Assembly (NCBI RefSeq): GCF_003711265.1
Contig: NZ_CP024634.1
Span: 2,542,001-2,606,000 of the forward strand
DNA from: Bathymodiolus thermophilus thioautotrophic gill symbiont
GTDB taxonomy: Bacteria > Pseudomonadota > Gammaproteobacteria > PS1 > Pseudothioglobaceae
Length of the DNA stretch: 64,000 bases
Direction: 5' to 3'
A model generated the notes under the pieces. It saw only the letters and a list, made by a program, of their open reading frames with translations, was not told the DNA's origin and did no database searches. Positions within the stretch are counted from its first letter, which is position 1. The number at the start of each line of letters is the position of its first letter. The position numbers and the translations under genes were made by a program. Positions 38,120 through 47,888 of the stretch are shown piece by piece.

Positions 38120-39423
38120 AAGACCCCTGCATTAAACTAAAAAACCCAACAAAAAATCACAAATCAACCCTCAAAACCTTATGCAAACATTAGAATTTAT
38201 GATAAAATACTATAATTATCAGACACTTACAAAAAAATGCGAGTTAAAACCACTCAAGAACAAACCTTTGCTGATAGTTTTATCAACATACCAAACTCCC
38301 AACTAGACATCATTAACAAAGTTATCGATTGGGAAGTTATAGCCAAAGATCTGTCTCATATTAAAATTGACTATTCTGCTGTTAGTCTGTTTAAAGCGCT
38401 ATTAATAGGCACATGGCACAATCTCTCTGATGAGAAGTTGGCTGATAGTCTTAGTAGAGATTTAGTCTTTATTAACTTTTGCAACTTTAGCCTAAGTGGC
38501 AACAAACCTGATGCTACAACCATTGGCAGATTTAGAACCAAACTAATCAAACAAAATCTATTTGATAGACTTTTGAGTAGCATCAATCTTATGCTTGAGA
38601 ATAATCAACTCAAACTCTCTAATGGCAAACATGTTGCCATGGATGCAACCTTAATTCAAAGTGCTAGACGCACTAAGAAGATTATTACAACACACAAAAC
38701 TGGTGAGGTTTATGAGATTGATAGTAACCCAATTCAATATTCAGATGATAAAGATGCAAGATGGACATTTAAGGCGGGAAAATACACTTATGGATATTCA
38801 TCAGTAGTAACAACTGATGCCAATGGATTAATTAACAAAGCCACTACGCACCCTGCTAATGATAGTGAAATGACTCATTTTGAAGAAAATGTTAAACAGG
38901 CAGGCAATCAAAAAGGCGTAAGAGTTTTATACGACAAAGGAGCAGCCTCTCAAGCTAATAGTGAAGCACTTAAAGCACAAAAGTTAAGAGATGGTATTAT
39001 GCGCAAAAAACCCAAAGGCAAGCAAATGAGTCATTGGAATAAATTACGCAATAAAGCAATCAGCAAAAGAAGGTTTGTGGTTGAACGCACCTTTGGTACG
39101 CTCAAACGCACTTATGGTTTGGCAAGAAGTCGTTATATTGGTTTAGAGAAAGTTGCCAGCGAAGTTAATCTTAAAGCTATTGCTTATAATCTAGTTAGAG
39201 CGGCGAATGTTTATATTAACAAGGGATTAAATACAACCTAGGGATTATTGTGTCTTTTTTTGTGGAAACAGTACAAAAAAGAGTAAAAAATGAGCGATTT
39301 ATAGTTGATATTGATGATTTTTTTAATGAAAGCTGGGTTTTATATGTTTTTTGACTTTGAAAAGTCAAAAATTGAGGGTTTTGGGTTTTGATGGTTGGTT
39401 TTAGGGTGCTATGCAGGGGTCTT
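38120..39423 (+). mobile_element. IS copy 6 of the 1.3-kb IS5-like element
   Basis: 1304 bp with 13-bp inverted ends. Target duplication CTATT at 38115-38119 and 39424-39428. The unoccupied target is visible in the paralogous block near 31420-31430. Confidence 0.95.
38237..39241 (+). CDS. IS5-like DDE transposase (334 aa), copy 6
   Basis: Intact; one V to I change (HIKIDYSAV) relative to copy 1. All DDE-core motifs are conserved. Confidence 0.93.
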   Translation: MRVKTTQEQTFADSFINIPNSQLDIINKVIDWEVIAKDLSHIKIDYSAVSLFKALLIGTWHNLSDEKLADSLSRDLVFINFCNFSLSGNKPDATTIGRFRTKLIKQNLFDRLLSSINLMLENNQLKLSNGKHVAMDATLIQSARRTKKIITTHKTGEVYEIDSNPIQYSDDKDARWTFKAGKYTYGYSSVVTTDANGLINKATTHPANDSEMTHFEENVKQAGNQKGVRVLYDKGAASQANSEALKAQKLRDGIMRKKPKGKQMSHWNKLRNKAISKRRFVVERTFGTLKRTYGLARSRYIGLEKVASEVNLKAIAYNLVRAANVYINKGLNTT

Positions 39424-39559
39424 CTATTGAGTAGGTCGTGGGTATAAGCCTTGTCCTGATAACTGCTAGATTACCGTTAGCGTCATAACTGATGGTGATA
39501 TTTAGGTATTTTGTCATAAAAAGGATAGCGCCCCTTATTCCTATAGCAGTACTGTGCGC

Positions 39560-42175
39560 CTATAAAATCGTTGACTCTTGCACTATTGTTATGCCATTGG
39601 CTATCCAAAGTTCAGCGGTGCCCGAACCAGCATTTATACAGACACCCGCAGTGCCTCCAGTTAGAGACTTTATGAAGCCAAATGCTTCAACTACATCACC
39701 TGCATTTCCAAAAATTTTAAGCACATCAGTTTCACTAGAAATACTTAATAGATCACTAAGATTAAGCCTCAAAGTGTTGTTGCCTGAACCAGTTAAATCA
39801 ATAATTTCAATATCCTTAATCCTGCTATTATCCAGCAGTGTGAGGTCTAAGGTTAAGCCCTTGCCATCTAATGCCAGTGTATCAGTGCCATTCCCTCCAT
39901 TAACACGAGATAATAGATTATTACTTTCTATATTCCCAGAAAGTTTTGAAAGATTATCTTTATTGATGATGATAGTATCATTGCCCATGCCTGAGTTGAA
40001 TACATCTGTCCCACCGTTACCAGTTAGAATATCATCACCTAGACCAGAAACAAACAACTCATCCTTTTCAGTGCCAGTTAATGTGTCATCCTTATCTGCA
40101 TTTTTATCACCTTGAAAATCAATAGAACGCCCGATATTTTCGTTATTAGCGTTAATTTCTGCTGAAGTTGACCAAGTTCCATCAAATTTGCCGAATCTTG
40201 CATAAAGAGATGTGCCCCAATATTCAGATGAAATAGAATCAATGAAGCCATCACCGTTGAAATCTGCTGATGAAGTCACTGGAGGGCAAAGGTTATCGCT
40301 GTTGATGACGAATCCTTGATCATCGGCGGTTCCATTTGCTATAGCAGATAGCGATACACTAGATGTGCTCTTTTTCCCAAAGATTGCAAATTTCTGGTGC
40401 TCGGCACTAGTAATTATACCGCCTACATCATCATTGTTGATACCGATAATTACATCATCTAGACCGTCATTGTTGATACCGACAATTACATCATCTAGAC
40501 CATCATTGTTTATATCACCTGCTGCTGACACCGATGCACCAGCATAAGATTCATATATATATCCCTTAATCACAAAACCACCAGTTCCATTGTAAACATC
40601 TTTGAGTAATACACTAGAGGTATCAGTTTTACCGAACACAACATAGGCTGCACCTGATCTTTGTATTCCCCAAGTATGCCATTCTTTAGGTGCACCTATA
40701 ATCAAGTCATCTAGCCCATCTCCATTTACATCTCCTGCTGATGATGCTGCATAACCATTTAGGCTGTTTCCTGCTCTACCTATAATAGTAAAACCTCCTG
40801 AACCCAAGTTATTAACATTGACCCCTTTACCGTCAACTTTGCCAAAAACTACATAAGATTCACCTGTATCCCATCCCCACTTATAATGTTGAGAGGCCAA
40901 CCCAACAATCAAGTCATCCATACCATCCCCATTTACATCACCTACTGAGGATACTGCCTGACCATAATCCCTCGGATAGCGTGTATCCCAACTTGCACCT
41001 GTATTAATAGTGAAGCCATGTGCACTAGATACTTCTGACGCTGTTGAAGTACTACTCCCCCCATCAGCTGTAGTTCCTGGAATATCGGTGGTTGTTTCTG
41101 TGATAATAATAATGGCGTGTGCATTGCTATAGATTTCTGACGCATTACCAGCTAAATCTTTTTGCCAAACACGAATGTCTCCGATAGCATAACTATCAGG
41201 ATCTAAGGTAAAGCTATTTCCTTCACCAAGAATGGCTATGCCACTGTCGCCACCATCAGTGCAATAAAACCAAGTTGCACCTACTTCTAGTCCACTAACA
41301 ATAATTTCAGCGTTGCTAGTAATTCCATCTGTTTGATCAGATCCGGTGTCCGTAAAACTAAATGATAATGTGGCTGGTGCAATTATATCAATTGTAGGCG
41401 CTACTGATGAAACCGAGAATGTGATAACTTCATCAAAACCATCCTTGCCTAAAAGGTTAATAATAATCGTATCAACTTGAGAAAGTTTTGAAGCCCAGGT
41501 AATGTCATTGACTAAAGTCCAAATATTATCGACAACAGTTGGAAGGTTAGAATCAATCCTATGCACAAGAGTACTGCCTTGTTTAAACAAAATACTGGAG
41601 ATACTTAAATCCTTCACTGTTCCTATAACTGTGATAGCACCACTCAGTGCCACTATGGTTAACTCACGGGCATTAATAAGGTCATCAGCACCCTTACCAT
41701 TCCAATAAAATTGATGCTCTAATACAGGTTCTAGAGTAGTAGTAACCACAGATAATGCAGCCAAGAATTCCCTCATACTAGCCTCTACATCGGTATCAAT
41801 ACTGTTAACTTCATCGTTTCCTGCATTGATTTGTGGCTCCCTGTAATATAGCTCACCGTTTTCATTCATAGTGAATTTTTCTTGGTATTTATCTGCCAAA
41901 GTAAAAATTACATTTTCATCAGCTGTTTCTGCTGTGTAGATTATGGATAAAGAAGGTAAACCTAACTTAACTTGAGTTTCCTCACCACTGCTGAATATTG
42001 GGCTAGTGGCGCCTAGTATGAAAGTTCCAGTGTTGCTACTAATAACTTCAGCACTATCGGCAAAAAATAACCTTTCTGAGTGCTTACGGTCTCCATAGCC
42101 ATAACTGTTGTACTTTCCTATATTTTCATGTATGTCTTTCATAAAATATCCTGAATCGATCACTTTTAATTGCAC
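39560..42175 (-). CDS. RTX/FG-GAP repeat protein 2
   Basis: 871 residues, a near-identical twin of the protein at 31557. Differences cluster in the middle: an altered Ser/Thr-rich linker (IIIITETTTDIPGTTADGGS), scattered substitutions in the FG-GAP repeats (residues about 400-560), and an extra calcium-loop unit where INNDGLDDVIVG is followed by INNDGLDDVIIG. The N-terminal 350 residues, RTX nonapeptides and C-terminus are almost unchanged. The central propeller-like region has therefore diverged faster or by conversion. No secretion genes are adjacent. Confidence 0.8.
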   Translation of the reverse strand: MQLKVIDSGYFMKDIHENIGKYNSYGYGDRKHSERLFFADSAEVISSNTGTFILGATSPIFSSGEETQVKLGLPSLSIIYTAETADENVIFTLADKYQEKFTMNENGELYYREPQINAGNDEVNSIDTDVEASMREFLAALSVVTTTLEPVLEHQFYWNGKGADDLINARELTIVALSGAITVIGTVKDLSISSILFKQGSTLVHRIDSNLPTVVDNIWTLVNDITWASKLSQVDTIIINLLGKDGFDEVITFSVSSVAPTIDIIAPATLSFSFTDTGSDQTDGITSNAEIIVSGLEVGATWFYCTDGGDSGIAILGEGNSFTLDPDSYAIGDIRVWQKDLAGNASEIYSNAHAIIIITETTTDIPGTTADGGSSTSTASEVSSAHGFTINTGASWDTRYPRDYGQAVSSVGDVNGDGMDDLIVGLASQHYKWGWDTGESYVVFGKVDGKGVNVNNLGSGGFTIIGRAGNSLNGYAASSAGDVNGDGLDDLIIGAPKEWHTWGIQRSGAAYVVFGKTDTSSVLLKDVYNGTGGFVIKGYIYESYAGASVSAAGDINNDGLDDVIVGINNDGLDDVIIGINNDDVGGIITSAEHQKFAIFGKKSTSSVSLSAIANGTADDQGFVINSDNLCPPVTSSADFNGDGFIDSISSEYWGTSLYARFGKFDGTWSTSAEINANNENIGRSIDFQGDKNADKDDTLTGTEKDELFVSGLGDDILTGNGGTDVFNSGMGNDTIIINKDNLSKLSGNIESNNLLSRVNGGNGTDTLALDGKGLTLDLTLLDNSRIKDIEIIDLTGSGNNTLRLNLSDLLSISSETDVLKIFGNAGDVVEAFGFIKSLTGGTAGVCINAGSGTAELWIANGITIVQESTIL

Positions 42176-42322
42176 AATATTTTTATTGTGCTTGTAGTTA
42201 ATTTAGAGCATATATTACACATAAATGTAATGAGTTGCCAATACTTATTTTATGTTTTAAGTTAATAAAATACTCTAATTAAAAGGGAAAACAAAAAAAG
42301 TGCTTGCATTTATAGTTAAGGA

Positions 42323-42470
42323 GAATAAATAGATGTCACCCTTTTTATGACAAAATACTCAAATGCCAAGACAAACCAGAAGCATATTTGCCAACATTCC
42401 AACCCAAAGAGGTAATCGCAATTGTGATGTATTTTTCAAAAAAAATGGTAGCGCTCCTTTCTTTTCATAC
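42323..42470 (+). mobile_element. RAYT-derived miniature element, copy 3
   Basis: ATG 42363 starts MPRQTRSIFANIPTQRGNRN (a 12-base deletion removes the HHII residues), then CDVFFKKNGSA and a GGTAGCGCTCC end. It runs directly into an RHS core fragment, producing a chimeric open frame. Confidence 0.68.
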
Positions 42471-43084
42471 TACTACCTAAAATATAAACTAGGGCTCAGT
42501 GGTAAGTTTAACAAACAACAACTGGTAGAAAGTTACCACTACAACACCTTTGGCAAACTCACCATCAAAAACCAAAATATCCCCCCCCAATCCAACTACA
42601 ACAACCCCTACACCTACACCAGCAGAAGATTTGATAATGAGAGTGGACTTTCCTCCAACGACCCTAAGGGCTTTGTAGATGGCTATAACATATATGCGTA
42701 TGTGGAGAACAATCCTCTTAAATATACGGATCCATTTGGGTTGAGGGGTGAGGAGTAGTTGTTATAGTTTATGTGGCTCTATTTTGTCAAAAAATACATC
42801 TAAACACGGTAGAGAATAATGGAAAAGATGGGAGCCAAAAAGAGTTCAAAAAAGATTTACCTTTGTTTATATTAGAGGCAAAGAGCGATTTAGAAGTGTT
42901 AGCAACAGTATCGCTTAGAACAGAAAAAGAGGCTTGTTTTTATTCAGTATTTTATAAGGCATTAATAAATACAAATGAAGATTTGACTTGGAGAATTATA
43001 TTTTTAAATCCTAAATCAAGGAAGCTATTGGAATCAAAAAAAGGCAAGATATTACAATTAGGCCGACAAGTGCAAATAGGATAA
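42471..43084 (+). pseudogene. Decayed RHS tip 4 / immunity module
   Basis: RHS core end (YHYNTFGKLTIKN, YTYTSRRFDNESGL, NDPKGFVDGYNIYAYVENNPLKYTDPFGLRG) runs to a stop. It is followed by remnants of the HGGxxWK tip (SKNTSKHGRE, WKRW) with stops, then the C-terminal half of the tip-4 immunity protein (LPLFILEAKSDLEVLATVSLRTEKEACFYSVFY...). A large deletion removed the pre-toxin domain and the immunity N-terminus. It is a relic copy of 26671-28073. Confidence 0.8.
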
Positions 43085-43298
43085 TTTATATTTTTTATTG
43101 TCATCAAAAGGTTAAAACGATAGTTTTGAGGGGTTGATTTTTTGAGGGTGGTATGATTTTGAATGTGTTACCCATGTGGGTTATCCAAACAGTTTGGGGT
43201 GAGGTGCATAATGAAAAAATTTAAACCGATAAATTAATAATCTCATTCCAGAAGGTGGGTATAATTTTTTAGTAAATTACTTTTTAATACTTTTAACT
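43085..43298. other. Intergenic, no gene recognised
   Basis: AT-rich with G-rich patches. A 9-codon ORF (MKKFKPIN) at about 43211 is preceded by GAGGTG but is probably meaningless. It may hold the promoter for the hydrolase gene. Confidence 0.4.
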
Positions 43299-43433
43299 AT
43301 TACACACTCTACTCAAAAAAATCTTCGCTTTATTGCCATTTGTCTTGCTTTAAGCGCCACTGCTTTACTTGCTTCTTGCGTTAATTCCCATGCAACCAAA
43401 CAAACAAAACAATCGCAACTACCGACTCAATTA

Positions 43434-44975
43434 TTGGTAAAAAAAGATTATCTTAGAGAGATAGCGCCATTGAAAAAAAACTACAAGGTAGGCGACAAGG
43501 GGCAGGAGGTTGTTAAAATAGAAGAGTGGCTGATGTTATGGCAACTGAATGAAAACTTTACTAGTGATATTATCAAAATTACACCCGATAAAGAATTTGA
43601 TCAAACAACCGAAAAAATCCTCAAGCAAGTGCAATTATTTGTTAATCTGCCAGCAACAGGTGTAGTAGATCACACCACTTGGAAGGCATTAGTTTCACCG
43701 ATGACCAGAGCGTTTGACATTCGATCTTTCACAAACAAAACATTGCGCCAAAAAATGAAATATTTTGCCACCAAGCACTTGCAATATAGAGCCTCTGAGC
43801 TGATGACAGATAATATTGGTCCGTGGGTTAGGTCTTATATGAACGACCATGATGGGGCTTGGGCGTATTGGTGTCAAGGGTTTGTTTGCACTATTTTAGA
43901 TCAAACTTTTAGCACCATTGGAGAGTATTTTAACGAATATTATGCGGACACTTGGACAGTTGAAGTTATGCGTGAGCAGGCGGCAGCTAAAAAATTATTA
44001 GTTAGTCATCAGCAATTGAAAGACAAGATATATCTACCGCAAGAAGGAGATATGGTGCTGTATATATCAACCAAAGATGGTAAAGCGCACCACACAGAAA
44101 TTATTTATCAAATTTTAGATGCAAAAAATGGTGATATGCTCACTGTTGGTGGTAACACCAATTTTTCGGGTAGCACAGATGGGGTTGGCACATTTCTAAT
44201 AGACAGAAATTTCTTAGATGCAAAGGTAGAAGTAATTAAATTAATTGACATTGAAGTCATCAGCCAACACAAGAAATTTCCAAACAATGCACGGAAATTA
44301 TTAAGAAGTTACTCAAATGTAATAGCGGATTTTTCTGACAATCACATCCTTTTTAAAAGCGGAAAACGCCTATTATTTAACGACAACAAAACTAAAACGG
44401 CTGACCAATTACTCAGCAACCCAGACATCAAAGACCAATTTTACTACCCTTACCAAAAAGGCAAGATCTCAACACTAGTAAAACCTCGTTTTGATCCAGG
44501 TAGAATTGCCAATCAAGATTTTTTCAAAACTATATATGGCAACACCCAAGCCGAAGTTGAAAAAAACCTTGTTGACATTGTTTGGGCACCAAAATCAGAT
44601 GGACGCAAAATCAAAGTGACTAAAATTAACGGCGTAGCAAGCAAAATAAAGGCCATTGGCGAAGAATTAGACAAACACCCAGAGCTTAAACCCTTTATTC
44701 GCAATATTGGAGGCAGCTATAAATGGCGTAAAGTAAAAGGCACTAATCGATTAAGCCGACACAGTTTTGGCATTGCAATTGATCTTAATGTTGCCAAATC
44801 TAACTATTGGGAATGGGATTGCAAATGCACAGATGAGCAAAAAATCCTTGCACCACATACCAGTAAAATTCCACAAATCATTATCGATACTTTTGAAAAG
44901 TATGGCTTTATTTGGGGTGGAAAGTGGTATCACTACGACACCATGCACTTTGAATATAGACCTGAATTGCTATAG
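43434..44975 (+). CDS. Multidomain peptidoglycan hydrolase (PG-binding, CHAP-like, M15 D,D-carboxypeptidase)
   Basis: 513 residues from TTG 43434. The same frame is open back to 43233 and encodes a lipoprotein signal (LRFIAICLALSATALLASC, lipobox LASC at about 43368-43379) but offers no ATG, GTG or TTG before it, so the true start is unclear (ATT/ATA or a damaged start). Domains: peptidoglycan-binding helices (about 14-75, GDKGQEVVKIEEWL...LPATGVVDHTTWKALV), a CHAP-like segment (about 140-260, WAYWCQGFVCT, GDMVLYISTKDGKAHHTEI, GGNTN), and a C-terminal M15/VanY-type metallopeptidase (about 395-513) with zinc motif RHSFGIAIDLN and MHFEYRPEL. Likely an envelope enzyme trimming or cutting peptide stems; could be an effector or a murein remodelling enzyme. 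Confidence 0.75.
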   Translation: MVKKDYLREIAPLKKNYKVGDKGQEVVKIEEWLMLWQLNENFTSDIIKITPDKEFDQTTEKILKQVQLFVNLPATGVVDHTTWKALVSPMTRAFDIRSFTNKTLRQKMKYFATKHLQYRASELMTDNIGPWVRSYMNDHDGAWAYWCQGFVCTILDQTFSTIGEYFNEYYADTWTVEVMREQAAAKKLLVSHQQLKDKIYLPQEGDMVLYISTKDGKAHHTEIIYQILDAKNGDMLTVGGNTNFSGSTDGVGTFLIDRNFLDAKVEVIKLIDIEVISQHKKFPNNARKLLRSYSNVIADFSDNHILFKSGKRLLFNDNKTKTADQLLSNPDIKDQFYYPYQKGKISTLVKPRFDPGRIANQDFFKTIYGNTQAEVEKNLVDIVWAPKSDGRKIKVTKINGVASKIKAIGEELDKHPELKPFIRNIGGSYKWRKVKGTNRLSRHSFGIAIDLNVAKSNYWEWDCKCTDEQKILAPHTSKIPQIIIDTFEKYGFIWGGKWYHYDTMHFEYRPELL

Positions 44976-45050
44976 GATTGCTGTGCAAGTTAGGCAAAAA
45001 TTGGATTTTGCTAACCATTCAACTTATACAAAGGTTTCATTTTATAAAAC
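44975..45050. mobile_element. MITE family A, degenerate fragment
   Basis: GGCAAAAATTGGATTTTGCTAACCATTCAACTTATACAAAGGTTTC (in parts) resembles the right half of MITE A. The remaining bases to 45254 show no gene. Confidence 0.55.
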
Positions 45051-45254
45051 AAAAGAGAGTATCTCTGATATCAAATTGATTGGTTTGTTGGCTCTACAGA
45101 TAAAATCTATATATTGCCATTGTTAAATAATCTTGCTGACGCAAGGAGACCGCTGGAACAAATTGTTAGGTAATTGATAGTTTTTTAATATTGTATTGCA
45201 GTCGTTAAAATCATTTATTAGGTGGCTTTAAATAATGAATATTTGCACCATTCC

Positions 45255-45698
45255 TTATCTTTGAATGGATATGTTATATTTTATTTTTGTTCCAAAGCCA
45301 ACTGGTATTTTAGGTGACTGATATTCATATGAGTTTAAATACAAAGTTATTGCCTTTGCAGAATCGCCTATATATACATGATATTTATCCAATATAACCA
45401 TTCCCTTATAACCTGTGGGATTTTTATGCCAGCAGCATGCTCCTTCTCTTTCGGCAGTAATATCTTCACCATTAGGCCCGCTTAACATACTAAAAAACCA
45501 TCGCTGACCTCCATGCCCACCTGTTTCCTTCCAGCCACCTGTTTTAATAGCCTTATGTTCATTTTTTCCATATTCAGAGTCTTTACTATGCTCTGTTAAA
45601 TAGAAAATAGGTGGTTTTTTTCTAACAAACTGGGGGCTCTGTTGACACGAAACCAACAATAAAAGAAATAGTAATATTATTGTAATTTTTGATAGCAT
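45255..45698 (-). CDS. Small lipoprotein of unknown function
   Basis: 147 residues. A lipoprotein signal peptide (MLSKITIILLFLLLLVSC, lipobox LVSC, Cys18) is followed by a charged region and a soluble domain with GGHGGQRWFFSMLSGPNGED, GACCWHKNP and VILDKYHVYIGD. Two adjacent Cys residues (GACC) might bind metal or form disulfides. No family recognised. It is a single-gene unit on the minus strand between the hydrolase and the SEFIR gene. Confidence 0.65.
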   Translation of the reverse strand: MLSKITIILLFLLLLVSCQQSPQFVRKKPPIFYLTEHSKDSEYGKNEHKAIKTGGWKETGGHGGQRWFFSMLSGPNGEDITAEREGACCWHKNPTGYKGMVILDKYHVYIGDSAKAITLYLNSYEYQSPKIPVGFGTKIKYNISIQR

Positions 45699-45935
45699 CT
45701 AACTTCCTTGAAAACACAATTATTGTTATAAAGACACATTTCCTTATTTCACTTAAAAAATAAACTCTTGTAAAACTGATTAGATTATATCTATTTTTAA
45801 ACTAAAATTTAATCAAATCTGATAACAGAAAACAAATTAATTATTTAATGAATGCGTGAAATAATTCCTAAATTGACGGATGCAATTTTAGAGCACTCTC
45901 TTTGTTGTCACATTTAAAAGCTGCTTTGTGGCGAT

Positions 45936-46035
45936 TGGAATAAGGGAGCCTCCAAGATGGAAAACAAGAGAGTATCCACTCCTTGTTTCCATCTTATTCT
46001 CTCGAAAAATGGTAGCACCCCTCCCATTCTCTATA
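45936..46035. repeat. REP-like hairpin element
   Basis: AAGATGGAAAACAAG (45954-45968) pairs with CTTGTTTCCATCTT (45982-45995). The outer ends (AATAAGGGAGCC and GGTAGCACCCC) resemble the ends of the RAYT-derived elements. The rest of 45699-46185 is AT-rich without a convincing gene. Confidence 0.6.
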
Positions 46036-46185
46036 ACAAAAATGAAGACTCTGCTCAAATTTTTGATTATGTGAAAATTCACTCAAAATCACCCTTCTTA
46101 TTTTGAGTAATTTTATATTCAAATGAAACTAATGACCTTTTAGCTCCATTACGACCCTTCATTTTAATTACACCAAGTTTAATGG

Positions 46186-46998
46186 CTAAAAAAATCCATT
46201 CTTATTAACTACAATAACAAATTCATCAGAGTTAGGGGTTCTGGCTCTCGATGTATAATCAAATGCATTGGAGGCATTTGTTATATCTGAAAAAGACCTT
46301 ACTCCATCAGCTAGCGCGATCCCTTCAATGTTTTCAGGATCGTTATACATATGAATTGAGGCATCACTTGCACTAGAAAATTGTAGGTCAAATTGCATAC
46401 TACCCGACCCAACAACAAAACATCCATTGTTGTTTTCATAGTCAAATTCAACTGTTCCAGTAGAATTTGGATTAGAATATTGGCTAGAACTGATTGCATT
46501 ACAAATAGCTATCGGACTTTTAGAAGCTTCAAAAGGATTTTTTCCCACGGTTGGACGAGCTTTAGTAGTTTCGTCGTGAATTCCGCTTATTAGTTCTAAA
46601 TATGCGCTTTCAAAATCAGCGCAAAAATCCACATAACGCTTAGTTATTAGAAATGTAGGAATAGCTTTCAACTTATTGCATCTGACGATGGGTATGATTT
46701 TTTCAGAATTTATATTTTTTATTAATTCTGAAGTTAGGATCATTTTTTCGTATCCAACTCCGTTCTTGCCTTCATTGGCTTTAGATGCATATGCTTCAGA
46801 ACAAACACAAATAACTCGATCGGATTCCGTTAGCCTATCCATAAAGGCTGGGATATCTCCTCCAAGTCTCAAGTCCCATTGATCTAGAATTACATCAACA
46901 CCATTCTCTCTTAATCTAGTGGCGAGGCTGAGCACCCATTCTTCATGCTCTTCATTATCGTGCGAATATGACATAAAACATTTGGGTACTGGACTCAT
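46186..46998 (-). CDS. SEFIR/TIR-domain protein with unrecognised C-terminal domain
   Basis: 270 residues from ATG 46998, preferred over 47019 because GGAAAG precedes it. Residues about 5-135 form a SEFIR/TIR-like fold: CFMSYSHDNEEHEEWVLSLA, LRENGVDVILDQWDLRLGGDIPAFMDRL, SDRVICVCSEAYASKA, VGYEKMILTSEL, KIIPIVRC. Bacterial proteins of this type are often NAD-cleaving defence effectors or signalling modules; the glutamate in GYEKMI is in the region that would hold the catalytic Glu. Residues about 160-270 are Asn/Ser-rich and beta-like (GTVEFDYENNNGCFVVGSGSMQFDLQFSSASD), unrecognised, perhaps a sensor. No clear partner gene adjoins it. Confidence 0.78.
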   Translation of the reverse strand: MSPVPKCFMSYSHDNEEHEEWVLSLATRLRENGVDVILDQWDLRLGGDIPAFMDRLTESDRVICVCSEAYASKANEGKNGVGYEKMILTSELIKNINSEKIIPIVRCNKLKAIPTFLITKRYVDFCADFESAYLELISGIHDETTKARPTVGKNPFEASKSPIAICNAISSSQYSNPNSTGTVEFDYENNNGCFVVGSGSMQFDLQFSSASDASIHMYNDPENIEGIALADGVRSFSDITNASNAFDYTSRARTPNSDEFVIVVNKNGFF

Positions 46999-47202
46999 AA
47001 ACTTTCCTTTTTTATACAACTATCATTACAAGGAAACACCCCCTGTATTTTTACAACTTTATTGGCTTGAAATTAGATTTTATTACTTGGTGTGATATTT
47101 AAGCAAAAGATTTCTTGCATAATTTTATGCAATTATAACAAAAAATATAGGGATTAATATAAGAAATTTATGTGCTTACCATTCTATTTTTAATGATCTA
47201 GT

Positions 47203-47532
47203 TTAGTGATTCATCTTGGTAAAAACTTGCTCAATTTTTTGCTCTAAAGCCAGCAAACTAAAGCCTCGAATTTCTTCGATAAACTTTTGTCCCATAAAAA
47301 ATACTTGCACCACGGGCAAGGAAAATACGCCGTGTTGAGCGCAAATTTCTTGTGTGTGTTCACAATTAATATAAGCCATGGTTAGGGTTGGAAATTTATC
47401 AGAAAAACTAGTTTCAATTTGTGGTTTGATGGTTTGGCATACGCCGCAGTTTGTGCCGCCGAATAATATTAATATTGCTTCTTTTTCTTGCTTTAAGGTG
47501 TCTAATTGCGTTTGATTGTGGATGTTGATCAT
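47203..47532 (-). CDS. Thioredoxin-like protein
   Basis: 109 residues with a single thioredoxin fold: beta strand AILILFGGTNC, active site CGVC (about residues 29-32) instead of the usual CGPC, and cis-Pro loop FSLPVVQVFFMG. No signal peptide, so cytoplasmic. Expected thiol-disulfide exchange. It is the last gene of the rnf-queA-KAP-HIT-trx chain, overlapping the HIT gene by 4 bases. Confidence 0.88.
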   Translation of the reverse strand: MINIHNQTQLDTLKQEKEAILILFGGTNCGVCQTIKPQIETSFSDKFPTLTMAYINCEHTQEICAQHGVFSLPVVQVFFMGQKFIEEIRGFSLLALEQKIEQVFTKMNH

Positions 47533-47888
47533 AGTTGATTTTTTAGCTGGGTAAAGAATACTTCAAAACTGGGTAGGTTTAATTGAGACGACCTTTGTTT
47601 TTTGCCCCACATGGGTTCGGGAAAATGGCTGTCGGTTTCAAAGCGTGCCATAATGTGCCAGTGGACTTGTGGTAATAAGTTTCCAAAAGAGGCGATATTA
47701 ATCTTATCTGCATTGAAATAACTTAACATTAACTTTTCAGTAATGTCAATGATTCTAAAAATCTCACGCTTTTCATCTGCTGTGCATTCGCTAAATTCTT
47801 TGATTTTTCGTTTGGTGAAAACTTTAATCCAAGGGATTTCGCTAGGTTCTATTGCTACGATTACTAGGTCATTTTGATATATTATCAT
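47529..47888 (-). CDS. HIT-family nucleotide hydrolase-like protein
   Basis: 119 residues. The HIT signature is PQVHWHIMARF (about residues 72-82): the first of the usual three His positions is Gln (QVHWHI), as in some proteobacterial Ap4A-hydrolase-like HIT proteins, followed by FPEPMWGKKQ. Probably hydrolyses dinucleoside polyphosphates or related nucleotides; the substrate is not determinable. It overlaps both neighbours by 4 bases (ATGA). Confidence 0.87.
   Translation of the reverse strand: MIIYQNDLVIVAIEPSEIPWIKVFTKRKIKEFSECTADEKREIFRIIDITEKLMLSYFNADKINIASFGNLLPQVHWHIMARFETDSHFPEPMWGKKQRSSQLNLPSFEVFFTQLKNQL

Noticed and set aside
42773-43084. 103-codon ORF as a functional immunity gene
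   Set aside because: Only the C-terminal half of the 27543 protein is present and the tip before it has stops and deletions.
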